From CAYFTL01 sp964346145 (lineage in GTDB: Bacteria; Bacillota; Clostridia; Christensenellales; Aristaeellaceae): a stretch of DNA of 64,000 nucleotides. Of the stretch, positions 16,472 through 25,034 are shown in pieces. Made by a program: the position numbers and the translations under genes. The notes under the pieces are model-generated. The model was not told the DNA's origin, did no database searches, and saw only the letters and a program-made list of their open reading frames with translations. The DNA is taken from positions 1 to 64,000 of the forward strand of contig CAYFTL010000009.1 in NCBI GenBank assembly GCA_964346145.1. Direction: 5' to 3'. Numbering within the stretch: position 1 is the first letter of the stretch; every line of letters begins with the position of its first letter.

Positions 16472-18058
16472 ATGAAAAAGAAATTCAGTTTGTTGTTGGC
16501 AATAGCACTATTGCTGATGACGGTACCCGGCATGGCGGAATTGAAATTGCCCTCCGGCAAGGACACCTATCCGCTGCAGACCGAGGAGTCTGTTTCTTGG
16601 TATGTTGGAACCGGGTATAGGCTGCACGACTCTTTTGCAAGCTGGGAAGAATCGCCTTTCCACAGAAATTTGAGTGAGCAGGTGGGCGTTAACATTGATT
16701 GGAGTTTCCCCACGGTGGGCGCAGATGAAAACGCTGCTTTTAACCTGTTGATGGCCGGCGGTGAAATGCCCGACATCATCTACTTCGATATTTCCAAGGA
16801 TGCCCAGCGCTATATCGATGATGGGCAGATTTGGGACATTACCCCTTACATTGAGGAATATGCTCCGGCTTACTATTCCTTCATCAAAAGTGACGAAAAC
16901 TATGACAAGGTAAGAAAGACCGATAACGGCCAGTATTATGGTTTCGGCTTTTACCGAGAAGATGGCGGTTGGAACGATTCTTACCTGGGACCGGTTATCC
17001 GCCAGGATTGGCTGGATGAAACCGGCTTGCAGGCTCCGGAAACCATTTCGGATTGGGAAAACGTGATGCGTACCTTCAAAGAAAAATATGGCGCACAGCT
17101 TTCCTTTGCATGGAGCCGCTTTAACACCACTGGAATTTCAGGCGCCTTTGGCGCTTATGGCGCATCGGATGCTACCTACTATGTGACTGCAGACAACAAA
17201 ATTCAGTTGGCTCAAGCGCAGCCTGAATGGAAAGAGTACGCCAAGAAATTGGCCGAGTGGTACAAAGAAGGCTTGATCGACCAAGACATCTTCAGTTTGG
17301 ACGACACTTCCATCAAAGGCAAGCTGTTGGCCGACAAGGTGGGCATTTCGATCACCTCGATGGGTCAGCTGACCAACTGGATCAACGAAGCTGAGGAACC
17401 CACTTCGGGCAACGGTGCAAAGTGGACTGCGCTGCAGTATCCCAAGGGCGATGACGGCACGCTGAGCATGATCTTCGGCGGCACTGGAATTGGACCACAT
17501 ACCTCATTTGTCACTACCAATGCATCGGAAGACAAAATGAAACTGGCTTTGCAGGTTCTGGACTATGCCTACACCGAAGAAGGAAACATCTTCTGGAACT
17601 TTGGTAAAGAAGGTGAATCCTGGCAGTACAACGATAAGGGCGAAATCGAATACATGGACGCAGTGGTTAACGATCCCGACGGATTGAACAACGCCATCAT
17701 GAAATACGGCGGTTCCACTTGGAGCGGAAGCTGCATACAAGCCACCCGTATGCTGTATTTAAAGAACAGCCAGGCTGGAATTGATGCCAACGACCTGTGG
17801 TTCTACCCCAACGAGGCTGTATCCTCTAACTGGAAGGAGCCTGTGGGCATTACCTTCACCACCGAGGAATCCGACGAGATGGACTTGTACCTGAACAATA
17901 TCAATACCTACTGCCAAGAAACTTTTGCTAGCATCGTTACCGGCAGCATGGATATTGATGCTGAGTGGGAGAACCATCTGGCCAACTTGGAGGGTATGGA
18001 TCTGGCGCGCGTTCTTGAGATTCGCCAGGCAGCATTTGATCGTTACTTGACTCGTTAA
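16472..18058 (+). CDS. Extracellular solute-binding protein (LplA-like, family 1)
   Basis: The 528-residue exported protein captures a sugar, probably an oligosaccharide or modified glycan, for the two following permeases. It has an N-terminal signal peptide (MKKKFSLLLAIALLLMTVPG) with a type I-like site at GMA-E. The family features include NLLMAGGEMPDIIYFD and long W/Y-rich segments typical of Paenibacillus-type LplA proteins. There is no lipobox cysteine, which is odd for a Gram-positive binding protein. The substrate cannot be read from the sequence. AAGAGGAGG precedes the ATG. Confidence 0.88.
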   Translation: MKKKFSLLLAIALLLMTVPGMAELKLPSGKDTYPLQTEESVSWYVGTGYRLHDSFASWEESPFHRNLSEQVGVNIDWSFPTVGADENAAFNLLMAGGEMPDIIYFDISKDAQRYIDDGQIWDITPYIEEYAPAYYSFIKSDENYDKVRKTDNGQYYGFGFYREDGGWNDSYLGPVIRQDWLDETGLQAPETISDWENVMRTFKEKYGAQLSFAWSRFNTTGISGAFGAYGASDATYYVTADNKIQLAQAQPEWKEYAKKLAEWYKEGLIDQDIFSLDDTSIKGKLLADKVGISITSMGQLTNWINEAEEPTSGNGAKWTALQYPKGDDGTLSMIFGGTGIGPHTSFVTTNASEDKMKLALQVLDYAYTEEGNIFWNFGKEGESWQYNDKGEIEYMDAVVNDPDGLNNAIMKYGGSTWSGSCIQATRMLYLKNSQAGIDANDLWFYPNEAVSSNWKEPVGITFTTEESDEMDLYLNNINTYCQETFASIVTGSMDIDAEWENHLANLEGMDLARVLEIRQAAFDRYLTR

Positions 18059-18080
18059 ACCGATTTAGAATGAAAATCGG

Positions 18081-18117
18081 GGAAGTAGGTGCTCCGGTGC
18101 CTACTTCCTCTCTTTTC
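18081..18117 (+). terminator. Intercistronic hairpin after the binding-protein gene
   Basis: A 9-bp stem extended by wobble pairs (18081 onward with 18100-18108) is followed by TCTCTTTT. A partial terminator between binding protein and permeases would let the binding protein be made in excess, a common arrangement in such operons. Confidence 0.7.
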
Positions 18118-18212
18118 GTAAATTGTAGGTTCACATAAGAGAGTGCGACATCTTGCATACCCTATATCTAAAAACTGATGATTTAAAGAGAAAATTCGGG
18201 AGGGATGGATTC

Positions 18213-19166
18213 ATGGCGAAAAGGACGCCCTCTACAGCAATGTATATGCCCGGTGGGACATTGGGCAAGAGGATAGCAAAGGATATTCAGCGCAACAAAT
18301 ACAAATACTTACTGGTTCTTCCGGTGTTGATTTACTTGGCTTTGTTTGCATACAAGCCGATGTATGGCTTGGTTATCGCGTTTAAGCAGTATAGGCCAGC
18401 CCGGGGCATTTGGGGCAGCAATACGGTGGGCTTTTTGCATTTTGAGGCATTCTTTACCAACCCGTACTTTTGGCGCTTGCTGCGAAATACTTTTACGATT
18501 AGCTTTTTAAATATTTTGTTCGCGTTCCCGGCGCCGATAATATTGGCTTTGTTGTTAAATGAGGTGTACAACACCAAGCTCAAGCGGACGGTTCAGACCG
18601 TCACCTACATGCCCTATTTCATTTCTTTGGTGGTGGCCTGTTCTATTATCAAGACATATAGTCAGAGCGATGGAATATTTTCCCAGATTGCAGTGGCCTT
18701 TGGCGGACAACCGCAAAATTTCTTGGCCAACACGAACACCTTCCTTCCGATTTACATCCTTTCCGACGTATGGCAAACGATAGGCTGGAACTCAATCATC
18801 TATATGGCTGCGCTGTCGGGGATCAGCCCCGAACTGTATGAGGCGGCGCGTATAGACGGGGCCAACCGCTTTAAGCAGGTGCTCCATGTAACGATTCCGG
18901 GTATATTGCCCACGATTATGATTTTGCTGATATTGCGCATGGGCAGCATCCTCAACGTCGGCTACGAGAAAATATTACTGCTGTACACTACGCCGGTGTA
19001 TGAGGTGGCCGATGTTATTTCCACCTACGTTTATAGGCAGGGTATTGAAGGCGGAAAGTACAGCTATGCAACGGCGGTTGGTCTGTTTAACTCGGTTGTG
19101 AATGTCATCTTTCTTTTGGTGTTTAATGCAGTCAGCCGTAAGTTTACCGAAAGCAGCTTGTTCTAG
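18213..19166 (+). CDS. Sugar ABC transporter permease (LplB type)
   Basis: The inner-membrane subunit has six predicted membrane helices, starting around the segment YLLVLPVLIYLALFAY. The EAA loop that docks the ATPase reads YEAARIDGANRFKQ. The ATG at 18213 follows GGGAGG by 9 nt and gives 317 residues; an open frame from a TTG at 18153 lacks a ribosome site. It works with the next permease and a shared ATPase encoded elsewhere. Confidence 0.9.
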   Translation: MAKRTPSTAMYMPGGTLGKRIAKDIQRNKYKYLLVLPVLIYLALFAYKPMYGLVIAFKQYRPARGIWGSNTVGFLHFEAFFTNPYFWRLLRNTFTISFLNILFAFPAPIILALLLNEVYNTKLKRTVQTVTYMPYFISLVVACSIIKTYSQSDGIFSQIAVAFGGQPQNFLANTNTFLPIYILSDVWQTIGWNSIIYMAALSGISPELYEAARIDGANRFKQVLHVTIPGILPTIMILLILRMGSILNVGYEKILLLYTTPVYEVADVISTYVYRQGIEGGKYSYATAVGLFNSVVNVIFLLVFNAVSRKFTESSLF

Positions 19167-19187
19167 AAACGGAGGGTGTATTGTACC

Positions 19188-20111
19188 GTGAAAACTAAGA
19201 AATTTGATAAATCCATGAAGGAAACGGGTACACTCATGGCCAGGAGCAGAGGCGATAAGGTTTTTGACGTATTCAATATAATTATCTTGTTGGCGCTTTG
19301 CTTTGTGACTCTATATCCGATGTACTACGTACTGGTTGCTTCCTTCACCAGCAACGGTGAGCTGATCAAGAACGCCGGTGCATTATGGTGGCCCAAAGGG
19401 TTTAACGTGGGTTCATACCGCATGGCGTTTACCCACCCGTTGCTCATCAGCGGTTATAAGAATATTTTGATTGTGCTGGGAGCATCTCTGCCGATCAATA
19501 TCTTCCTCACGCTGTGCTGTGGTTATTTTATGGCCAGCACAAACGTAGGCATGAAGAAGCCGATTACTGCGCTGATTTTGTTCACCATGTTCTTTTCCGG
19601 CGGCATGGTTCCAGGCTACTTGAACGTGCGGCAGTTGGGGTTGTACAACTCGCTGTGGGCGTTGATTTTACCGGGTGCCATGAGCGTTTACAATTCGGTC
19701 ATCTGTAAAACGGCCATTGAAGCGGTCCCCGACAGCTTGGAAGAATCGGCCCATATCGATGGAGCCAACGACATCATCGTTTTGTTTAGAATTATTTTGC
19801 CGCTGATTATGCCCACCATAGCCGTGTTGCTCTTATACTATGGTGTGGCTCACTGGAACAGCTGGTTCCCGGCATCACTGTACATTAAGGATGACGTAAA
19901 CCTGCCGATTCAGAATGTGTTGCGCGCAATTTTGATTGCCAACTCCAATATTTTGAACGCAGCTGCGGCCGAAAACGACCAGATTAATCAATTCGCAGAA
20001 ACCATCAAGTATGCGACCATCGTGTTGACCACGGTGCCCGTGTTGTGCATATACCCCTTCCTGCAAAAATATTTTGTGAAGGGCGTTATGATCGGTGCTG
20101 TAAAGGGTTAG
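19188..20111 (+). CDS. Sugar ABC transporter permease (YtcP type)
   Basis: Second membrane subunit of the importer, with six predicted helices and the EAA loop EESAHIDGANDIIVLF. The GTG at 19188 lies 11 nt after GGAGGG; an in-frame GTG at 19176 overlaps that site. The product has 307 residues. The pairing of LplB- and YtcP-like permeases with a large family 1 binding protein is typical of complex polysaccharide or glycan uptake. No ATPase gene follows, so a MsmX-like multipurpose ATPase is expected elsewhere. Confidence 0.9.
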   Translation: MKTKKFDKSMKETGTLMARSRGDKVFDVFNIIILLALCFVTLYPMYYVLVASFTSNGELIKNAGALWWPKGFNVGSYRMAFTHPLLISGYKNILIVLGASLPINIFLTLCCGYFMASTNVGMKKPITALILFTMFFSGGMVPGYLNVRQLGLYNSLWALILPGAMSVYNSVICKTAIEAVPDSLEESAHIDGANDIIVLFRIILPLIMPTIAVLLLYYGVAHWNSWFPASLYIKDDVNLPIQNVLRAILIANSNILNAAAAENDQINQFAETIKYATIVLTTVPVLCIYPFLQKYFVKGVMIGAVKG

Positions 20112-20140
20112 GCGGAAGCGTATTACTATCGTACAGAACA

Positions 20141-20187
20141 AAAAATATCCGGTGCATATTTAAATATATATGCTCCGGATATTTTTT
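20141..20187. terminator. Bidirectional terminator between the sugar operon and the LUD gene
   Basis: An 11-bp outer stem (20142-20152 with 20175-20185), one mismatch and a further A/T-rich inner stem, flanked by an A-run on the left and T-run on the right. It can end transcription of the + strand permease operon and the - strand LUD gene. Confidence 0.85.
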
Positions 20188-20229
20188 ATTTGTGAGATGG
20201 ATGATTTTGTATTGATCAGTACGTACCCC

Positions 20230-20859
20230 TCAATACCCCAAAGTGCAGTCCACCAGCACCACGTGTACGGTTTTGTCTGGAGGGCAGTAGGACAGTTCAA
20301 CCAGCGTTTTGCATATGCGGTCGGCACTGAAACATTGGCCTTCGAGGGTGCAATGGTCGGTATGGGCGCAAGGGATGTTTAAATTCAACCGACGCGCGTT
20401 TTTGCCGCAGGCCTGGGTTTTTATGCGCTCTACCGCTTTTTCGAGTCCACCTTCCACCAATTTATTGGTGCCTGCGACAATCCAAACCACGTCGGGTCCG
20501 GCAAACAAATTGGCTACGCGGTTGCCGTTGCCGTCTATGTTGACGAGGGAACCTTGGTGGGTAATGGCGTTGGTGGAGGTCAGGTATACATCGGCGGTGT
20601 GCGCATCGTGGAGTACTTGGGTTCGGGTTTCTGGCGGGCTGTTCCAATGCCAATAGACGGAGCATCCTTTGTCCTCAAGTTTTTGGTCGAGCGACAGCTC
20701 TTTAATGGTCATGGAACCACCGATGCCCACAGATTGTTTGGGGCGAATGTTTGAGAGGATCAATTGCTCAGCCTCTGTAGGGGTTTGGCAAAAATGTGGA
20801 GTGAACTTGCGCTTTGCAAGGGCGGCTAAAGTGCGTTCAATCAAAGGATTCTCTGACAA
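20230..20859 (-). CDS. LUD-domain protein (LutC/DUF162-like)
   Basis: The product resembles stand-alone lactate-utilisation (LUD) proteins of Clostridia: an N-terminal helical part, then SVGIGGSMTIKEL, TSTNAITHQGSLVNIDGNGNRV and VWIVAGTNKLVEGG, which are typical LUD segments. The neighbours lutA and lutB are missing, so a role in lactate oxidation is not implied. The TTG at 20859 lies about 10 nt from AAGGAG, while the GTG at 20868 abuts that site; TTG is preferred (209 residues). It diverges from lepA. Confidence 0.85.
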   Translation of the reverse strand: MSENPLIERTLAALAKRKFTPHFCQTPTEAEQLILSNIRPKQSVGIGGSMTIKELSLDQKLEDKGCSVYWHWNSPPETRTQVLHDAHTADVYLTSTNAITHQGSLVNIDGNGNRVANLFAGPDVVWIVAGTNKLVEGGLEKAVERIKTQACGKNARRLNLNIPCAHTDHCTLEGQCFSADRICKTLVELSYCPPDKTVHVVLVDCTLGY

Positions 20860-20936
20860 TAAACTCACGCTCCTTTATTAAAATAACAAACGATTTTGTT
20901 TCTATAACTATAACACATAAAGCAGCGCATATACAA

Positions 20937-20948
20937 CGCAGCGCTGCG
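20937..20948. promoter_or_regulatory. Perfect 12-bp palindrome in the LUD/lepA divergent region
   Basis: CGCAGCGCTGCG reads the same on both strands, and a second GCAGCGC copy lies about 15 nt to the left. It is 22 nt upstream of the lepA -35 box and upstream of the LUD gene, so an operator role is possible. No regulator family could be assigned. Confidence 0.3.
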
Positions 20949-20969
20949 AAAAATCGCACGAGAATCACC

Positions 20970-20998
20970 TTGATTTGAAACCGATAATACAGTATGAT
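20970..20998 (+). promoter_or_regulatory. Promoter of lepA-hemW
   Basis: -35 TTGATT (20970-20975) and -10 TATGAT (20993-20998) with a 17-bp spacer, about 50 nt before the lepA start. Confidence 0.7.
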
Positions 20999-21053
20999 AA
21001 ATAATGGATTATTGTAAAAAGTCGTTCGCAGGAACGTTTGGAGGAATATATAA

Positions 21054-22862
21054 TTGTCAAAGATTAGCCAAGACAAAATCAGAAATTTCTGCATCATAGC
21101 CCATATCGACCACGGCAAATCCACCCTGGCCGACAGGCTGCTGGAAAAAACAGGCGCCATGGCTTCCCGGGATATGACCGCGCAGGTGCTGGATTCTATG
21201 GAGCTTGAGCGCGAGCGCGGCATCACCATAAAGTCTAAGGCGGTGCGCGTTCCCTACAAAGCTCAGGATGGGCAGGAGTACATACTTAATTTGATCGATA
21301 CCCCCGGCCACGTCGACTTTAACTACGAGGTTTCCCGCGCGTTGGCAGCCTGCGAGGGCGCTATTTTGGTGGTAGATGCCAGCCAGGGCATTGAGGCGCA
21401 GACCTTGGCCAATGTTTATTTGGCGTTGGAACACGATCTGGAAATATTGCCGGTTATCAACAAAATTGACTTGCCCAGCGCCCAGCCCGATGTGGTCAAA
21501 AAAGAGATTGAAGATGAAATCGGCCTGGATACCGAGGGGAGCCCGTTGGTATCGGCTAAGGAAGGCACCGGCATTGAAGAGGTGCTGGAGGCTGTGGTTA
21601 GCAGGATTCCGATGCCTAGCGGCGATCAGGATGCCCCGCTGAAAGCGCTAATCTTCGATAGCTATTATGACAACTACCGGGGTGCCATCAGCTCGGTCCG
21701 TTTGGTGGATGGTTCGGTGCGGGTGGGGGATAAAATCCGCATGATGGCTTCGGGTAGCGAGTTTGAGGTAACCGAGGTCGGCGCGTTTCGGCCGGGCGGT
21801 TATATGCCTATGGACTCGCTGGATGCGGGGGAAGTGGGTTATATCGCCGCGTCTATAAAGGACATCTCCGATATCCACGTGGGCGATACCATTACCAACG
21901 CTGCACGTCCGGCAAGCCAAGAGTTGCCCGGTTACAAGCCGGTGCTGCCCATGGTGTTTTGTGGCATATTCCCGGCAGACGGCGCAGACTACGAGGAGCT
22001 GCGCAATTCGCTGGACAGATTAAAGCTTAACGATGCAGCGCTCAGCTTTGAACCTGAAACTTCGGTGGCTTTGGGGTATGGCTTCCGCTGCGGATTTTTG
22101 GGGCTGCTGCATATGGAAATCGTGCAGGAGCGCTTGGAGCGCGAGTTTGATTTGGACATCGTGACCACGGCACCCAGCGTAGTGTATCACGTAAACTTGA
22201 TCGATGGCACTCAAAAATCCATCGATAACCCTAGCAATTTGCCGGCGGTGGATCAGATTGACTCCATGGAAGAACCCTATGTAAACGCCCAGGTGATCAC
22301 GCCCCAGGACTATGTGGGCGCGATTATGGAGCTGTGCCAAGACAAACGCGGCACGTTTATCGATATGAAATACATCGACGGCGGGCGCGTGCTTTTGCAG
22401 TACGAACTGCCTTTGAACGAAGTGATTTATGACTTTTTTGACCAGCTGAAGAGCCGAACCCGGGGCTACGCGTCCTTTGACTATGAGTTGAGCGATTACC
22501 GCAAGAGCGACATGGTCAAGCTGGATTTGTTGCTCAACGGCGAAACATGTGATGCGCTGTCCATTATCGTGCATAAGGATCGCGCATACGCCAGGGGGCG
22601 CTCTATCACCGAAAAGCTAAAGGAAGCCATTCCGCGCCAAATGTTTGAAATCCCGATTCAGGCCTGTATCGGGGGCAAGGTCATTGCCCGGGAAACGGTG
22701 AAAGCCTTGCGCAAGGACGTGTTGGCTAAGTGTTATGGCGGCGATATTTCGCGCAAGAAAAAACTGCTGGAAAAGCAAAAGGAAGGCAAGAAGCGCATGC
22801 GCCAGGTGGGTTCGGTGGAGGTGCCCAGCGAGGCGTTTATGGCAGTGCTTAAAATGGATTGA
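21054..22862 (+). CDS. lepA: Elongation factor 4 (LepA), ribosome-associated GTPase
   Basis: LepA is a translational GTPase that acts on stalled or early ribosomes. The 602-residue protein has the G1 motif AHIDHGKST, the G2/G3 region ERERGITIKSK and DTPGHVDF, and G4 NKIDLP. The EF4-specific C-terminal domain follows (RQMFEIPIQACIGGKVIAR). It begins with TTG at 21054, 9 nt after GGAGG. Its stop overlaps hemW by one base. Confidence 0.97.
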   Translation: MSKISQDKIRNFCIIAHIDHGKSTLADRLLEKTGAMASRDMTAQVLDSMELERERGITIKSKAVRVPYKAQDGQEYILNLIDTPGHVDFNYEVSRALAACEGAILVVDASQGIEAQTLANVYLALEHDLEILPVINKIDLPSAQPDVVKKEIEDEIGLDTEGSPLVSAKEGTGIEEVLEAVVSRIPMPSGDQDAPLKALIFDSYYDNYRGAISSVRLVDGSVRVGDKIRMMASGSEFEVTEVGAFRPGGYMPMDSLDAGEVGYIAASIKDISDIHVGDTITNAARPASQELPGYKPVLPMVFCGIFPADGADYEELRNSLDRLKLNDAALSFEPETSVALGYGFRCGFLGLLHMEIVQERLEREFDLDIVTTAPSVVYHVNLIDGTQKSIDNPSNLPAVDQIDSMEEPYVNAQVITPQDYVGAIMELCQDKRGTFIDMKYIDGGRVLLQYELPLNEVIYDFFDQLKSRTRGYASFDYELSDYRKSDMVKLDLLLNGETCDALSIIVHKDRAYARGRSITEKLKEAIPRQMFEIPIQACIGGKVIARETVKALRKDVLAKCYGGDISRKKKLLEKQKEGKKRMRQVGSVEVPSEAFMAVLKMD

Positions 22863-23989
22863 TGGACAACTTATCTTTATATATTCACATACCTTTTTGC
22901 GCAAGCAAATGCAATTACTGCGATTTTGCCTCCTATTCGGGCAAGCTGAATTTGCTGCCGGAATATTTGGAAGCGTTACAAGAAGAAATTGCCAAAGCGC
23001 CTGCGCGCTTTGGCAAGCGGCGTGTTGCCACCGTGTATATCGGTGGCGGCACGCCTTCGCTGTTGTCTGCCGATCAGCTTAAGGGGATTATGGACACCGT
23101 CGCATCAGCATTCGATTTGCAACCGAACGCCGAGGTGAGCATGGAGGCAAATCCGGGAACTGTGGACGCGGGCAAGCTTGCAGGCTATCGGGCGGCGGGC
23201 ATAAACCGGTTGAGTATGGGCGCTCAGGCAAGCCAAGAGGAACTTCTAAAGACCCTGGGGCGGTTGCATCGCTGGCAGGATGTGGAGTTAGCAATACAGA
23301 TGGCCAGGAATGCGGGATTTTATAACATCAACCTGGATTTGATGTATGCCTTGCCCGGACAAACCCCTGAAATGTGGCAGCAGACCTTGGAGAAGGCGAT
23401 GGAGCTGAATGTGGAACATTTTTCTTGTTACAGCTTGATCGTGGAGCAGGGTACGCCGCTATACGACTGGGTGGCTCGCCAGGCTGTGCTTTTGCCGGAC
23501 GAAGAGGCCGAGGATGCTTTTGCCAAGCTTGTGCATGGTGCAATGGGGGCTGCTGGATATGAGCGCTATGAAATCTCCAACTATGCAAAGCCCGGCTTTG
23601 CATGCAGGCACAATATTGTCTACTGGACGCGAGCCGAATATTTGGGCGTAGGGTGCGCTGCCCATTCGCTGGTAGGGGAGGAGAGGTTTCACAACCCCAA
23701 AAGCCTTCAAGCGTATTTAATGGGCGGACGCTATTTGGATAGGAGCCCGATTACGCGGCGGGAGCAGGTGGAAGAATGCCTGATGCTGGGGCTGCGCATG
23801 GTGGAGGGTGTCAGCCTTGCCGAAATTAAAGATCGGTACGGCATCGATCTCGGCCGCAAACTGGCCAAGGAAATTGCCTTTTTGAAGGAAAACGAAATAC
23901 TGGAACTGGATAACCGCAGACTTTGGTTGACCGAATATGGGATGGATTTGCAGAATCAGGTGGTTCTGAAACTTGTGGGAGGGCTTTGA
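22862..23989 (+). CDS. hemW: HemW-type radical SAM protein (haem chaperone / CPO-like)
   Basis: The 375-residue protein has the radical SAM cluster ligands C13, C17 and C20 (IPFCASKCNYCDF), the glycine-rich GGGTPSLL and the HemW C-terminal domain. HemW proteins bind haem and a 4Fe-4S cluster; older names call them oxygen-independent coproporphyrinogen oxidase-like, but they lack that activity. The lepA-hemW-hrcA order is conserved in Firmicutes. The start overlaps the lepA stop. Confidence 0.93.
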   Translation: MDNLSLYIHIPFCASKCNYCDFASYSGKLNLLPEYLEALQEEIAKAPARFGKRRVATVYIGGGTPSLLSADQLKGIMDTVASAFDLQPNAEVSMEANPGTVDAGKLAGYRAAGINRLSMGAQASQEELLKTLGRLHRWQDVELAIQMARNAGFYNINLDLMYALPGQTPEMWQQTLEKAMELNVEHFSCYSLIVEQGTPLYDWVARQAVLLPDEEAEDAFAKLVHGAMGAAGYERYEISNYAKPGFACRHNIVYWTRAEYLGVGCAAHSLVGEERFHNPKSLQAYLMGGRYLDRSPITRREQVEECLMLGLRMVEGVSLAEIKDRYGIDLGRKLAKEIAFLKENEILELDNRRLWLTEYGMDLQNQVVLKLVGGL

Positions 23990-24212
23990 CTCTAGAAAAG
24001 TACGGTCGGTTTTACCAAGGTGGTTTTTTCTGCGCGGACTTTGAATGTTTTTAATTTGTGTTTTGAAGTCTGTTGGAGTTTGAACATTGCAAAAAAGAAA
24101 ATATATAGAACGCTTTGAATGAATTTGCGTGTGTGAACAGCACTGTGAATCAGCAATTTGCTTGAAAATAGAGTTTGCTACGCTAAGTAGCGTCGATGTA
24201 ATGAACTGTTTC

Positions 24213-24240
24213 TTGTGTTTTTTAAGCGAATTGCTATGAT
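24213..24240 (+). promoter_or_regulatory. Weak promoter of the decayed XRE gene
   Basis: -35 TTGTGT (24213-24218) and -10 TATGAT (24235-24240) with a 16-bp spacer. A small inverted repeat (GCTAC at 24177-24181 with GTAGC at 24187-24191) lies upstream and could have been an autoregulatory site. Confidence 0.45.
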
Positions 24241-24274
24241 GCACCTGTGAAAGAAACACAAGGAGGGCTCGTTT

Positions 24275-24691
24275 ATGAAGTTGGGAGAAAAAATTAGAAA
24301 TTATAGAAAAAGTGCAGGAATTTCCTAGGAGCAACTGGCCGAAAGGCTGCGCGTGTTAGGATAGGCGATTACCAAAAGGGGAGCCGGTAGAGGGATTCCG
24401 GATATTTCTAATTTAGTTGCCATCAGCGAAGAATTTGGTTTAAGTTTGGATGTGCTCCTCAAAGGCGATGCTACAGTAACAAAGAAACTGGTCGCCGATA
24501 GTTCTGCAAAAAAATGGCATATGCTAGTGATCGTTTATTTGGTTGCAATCGTGGGCTATATTGCCTATTTTGCATTTGTTTATAAAGTTTTGATGATTGG
24601 ATTTTTGATTGCAACGCTGTTTATGTTATTCTTTGAACTGAAAATTTTTATCAGAGAGAAGATATACTGGCGGGCGAGAGCCAATAAATGA
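24275..24691 (+). pseudogene. XRE-family regulator with two-helix membrane tail, broken by two TAG codons
   Basis: Read through, the frame gives a HTH_XRE domain (MKLGEKIRNYRKSAGIS at the start, then EQLAERLRV, GIPDISNLVAISEEFG and LDVLLKGD), followed by two hydrophobic helices (about residues 87-125) and a basic end. TAG codons at 24326-24328 and 24362-24364 both fall where this family usually has Gln, so single C-to-T changes would explain each. The WESG-like signature is also altered (KRGAGRG). The ribosome site AGGAGGG and a promoter remain. It sits between hemW and hrcA, a place normally without such a gene. Confidence 0.85.
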
Positions 24692-24804
24692 GTTTGCTTG
24701 TTGAAATCGTGCCGCTTAAGGAAAAGATGCTACGCAATGACTTTAAGCGCTATAACAAGCACCGTTGGTGCCAAAGCATCAAGCGCTTCATTCTACCTTG
24801 GTAA
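24688..24804 (+). CDS. Small basic ORF, 38 residues, coupled to the XRE pseudogene
   Basis: The ATG overlaps the stop of the preceding frame (ATGA), and a terminator follows 20 nt after its stop. The product is basic and ends KRFILPW; it has no recognised domain. It may be a real small partner of the regulator, or the remnant of a longer membrane protein. Function unknown. Confidence 0.3.
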   Translation: MSLLVEIVPLKEKMLRNDFKRYNKHRWCQSIKRFILPW

Positions 24805-24823
24805 AATGGGCTTCATGCAATTC

Positions 24824-24867
24824 AAAACTCCGCCTAATTTCTTGCTGGGAATCAGGCGGAGTTTTTA
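24824..24867 (+). terminator. Terminator before the hrcA operon
   Basis: A perfect 12-bp stem (24824-24835 with 24854-24865) ending in a T-run. It isolates the XRE remnant unit from the heat-shock promoter. Confidence 0.92.
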
Positions 24868-24944
24868 TATCTACTCAAAAGCGTCTGCCAAGAGTTTTCA
24901 GCGCTGTTAAGGCGAGTATTTTGGGCTTTTTTCAGGGATTTTTA

Positions 24945-24973
24945 TTGACAAAGCATCACAAAAATGATACTAT
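24945..24973 (+). promoter_or_regulatory. Sigma-A promoter of the hrcA heat-shock operon
   Basis: A perfect -35 box TTGACA (24945-24950) and -10 TACTAT (24968-24973) with a 17-bp spacer. The transcription start would fall just before or within the CIRCE operator. Confidence 0.85.
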
Positions 24974-24984
24974 AGGCATAGGGA

Positions 24985-25011
24985 TTAGCACTCGAATCAA
25001 AAGAGTGCTAA
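24985..25011 (+). promoter_or_regulatory. CIRCE operator (HrcA binding site)
   Basis: TTAGCACTC (24985-24993), a 9-nt spacer and GAGTGCTAA (25003-25011) match the CIRCE consensus exactly in both arms. HrcA bound here represses the operon until heat stress; GroEL is known to assist HrcA folding. The site is about 24 nt before the hrcA start. Confidence 0.98.
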
Positions 25012-25034
25012 CAAACCCTAAGGAGGCGATAGTT

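Noticed and set aside
23990..24050. Terminator after hemW
   Set aside because: There is a T-run, but no stem of more than a few base pairs could be formed.
24275..24691. Recoding of TAG as glutamine
   Set aside because: TAG ends normal genes here (for example rplN and rpsC), and an RF1 gene is present; decay of a single gene is simpler.
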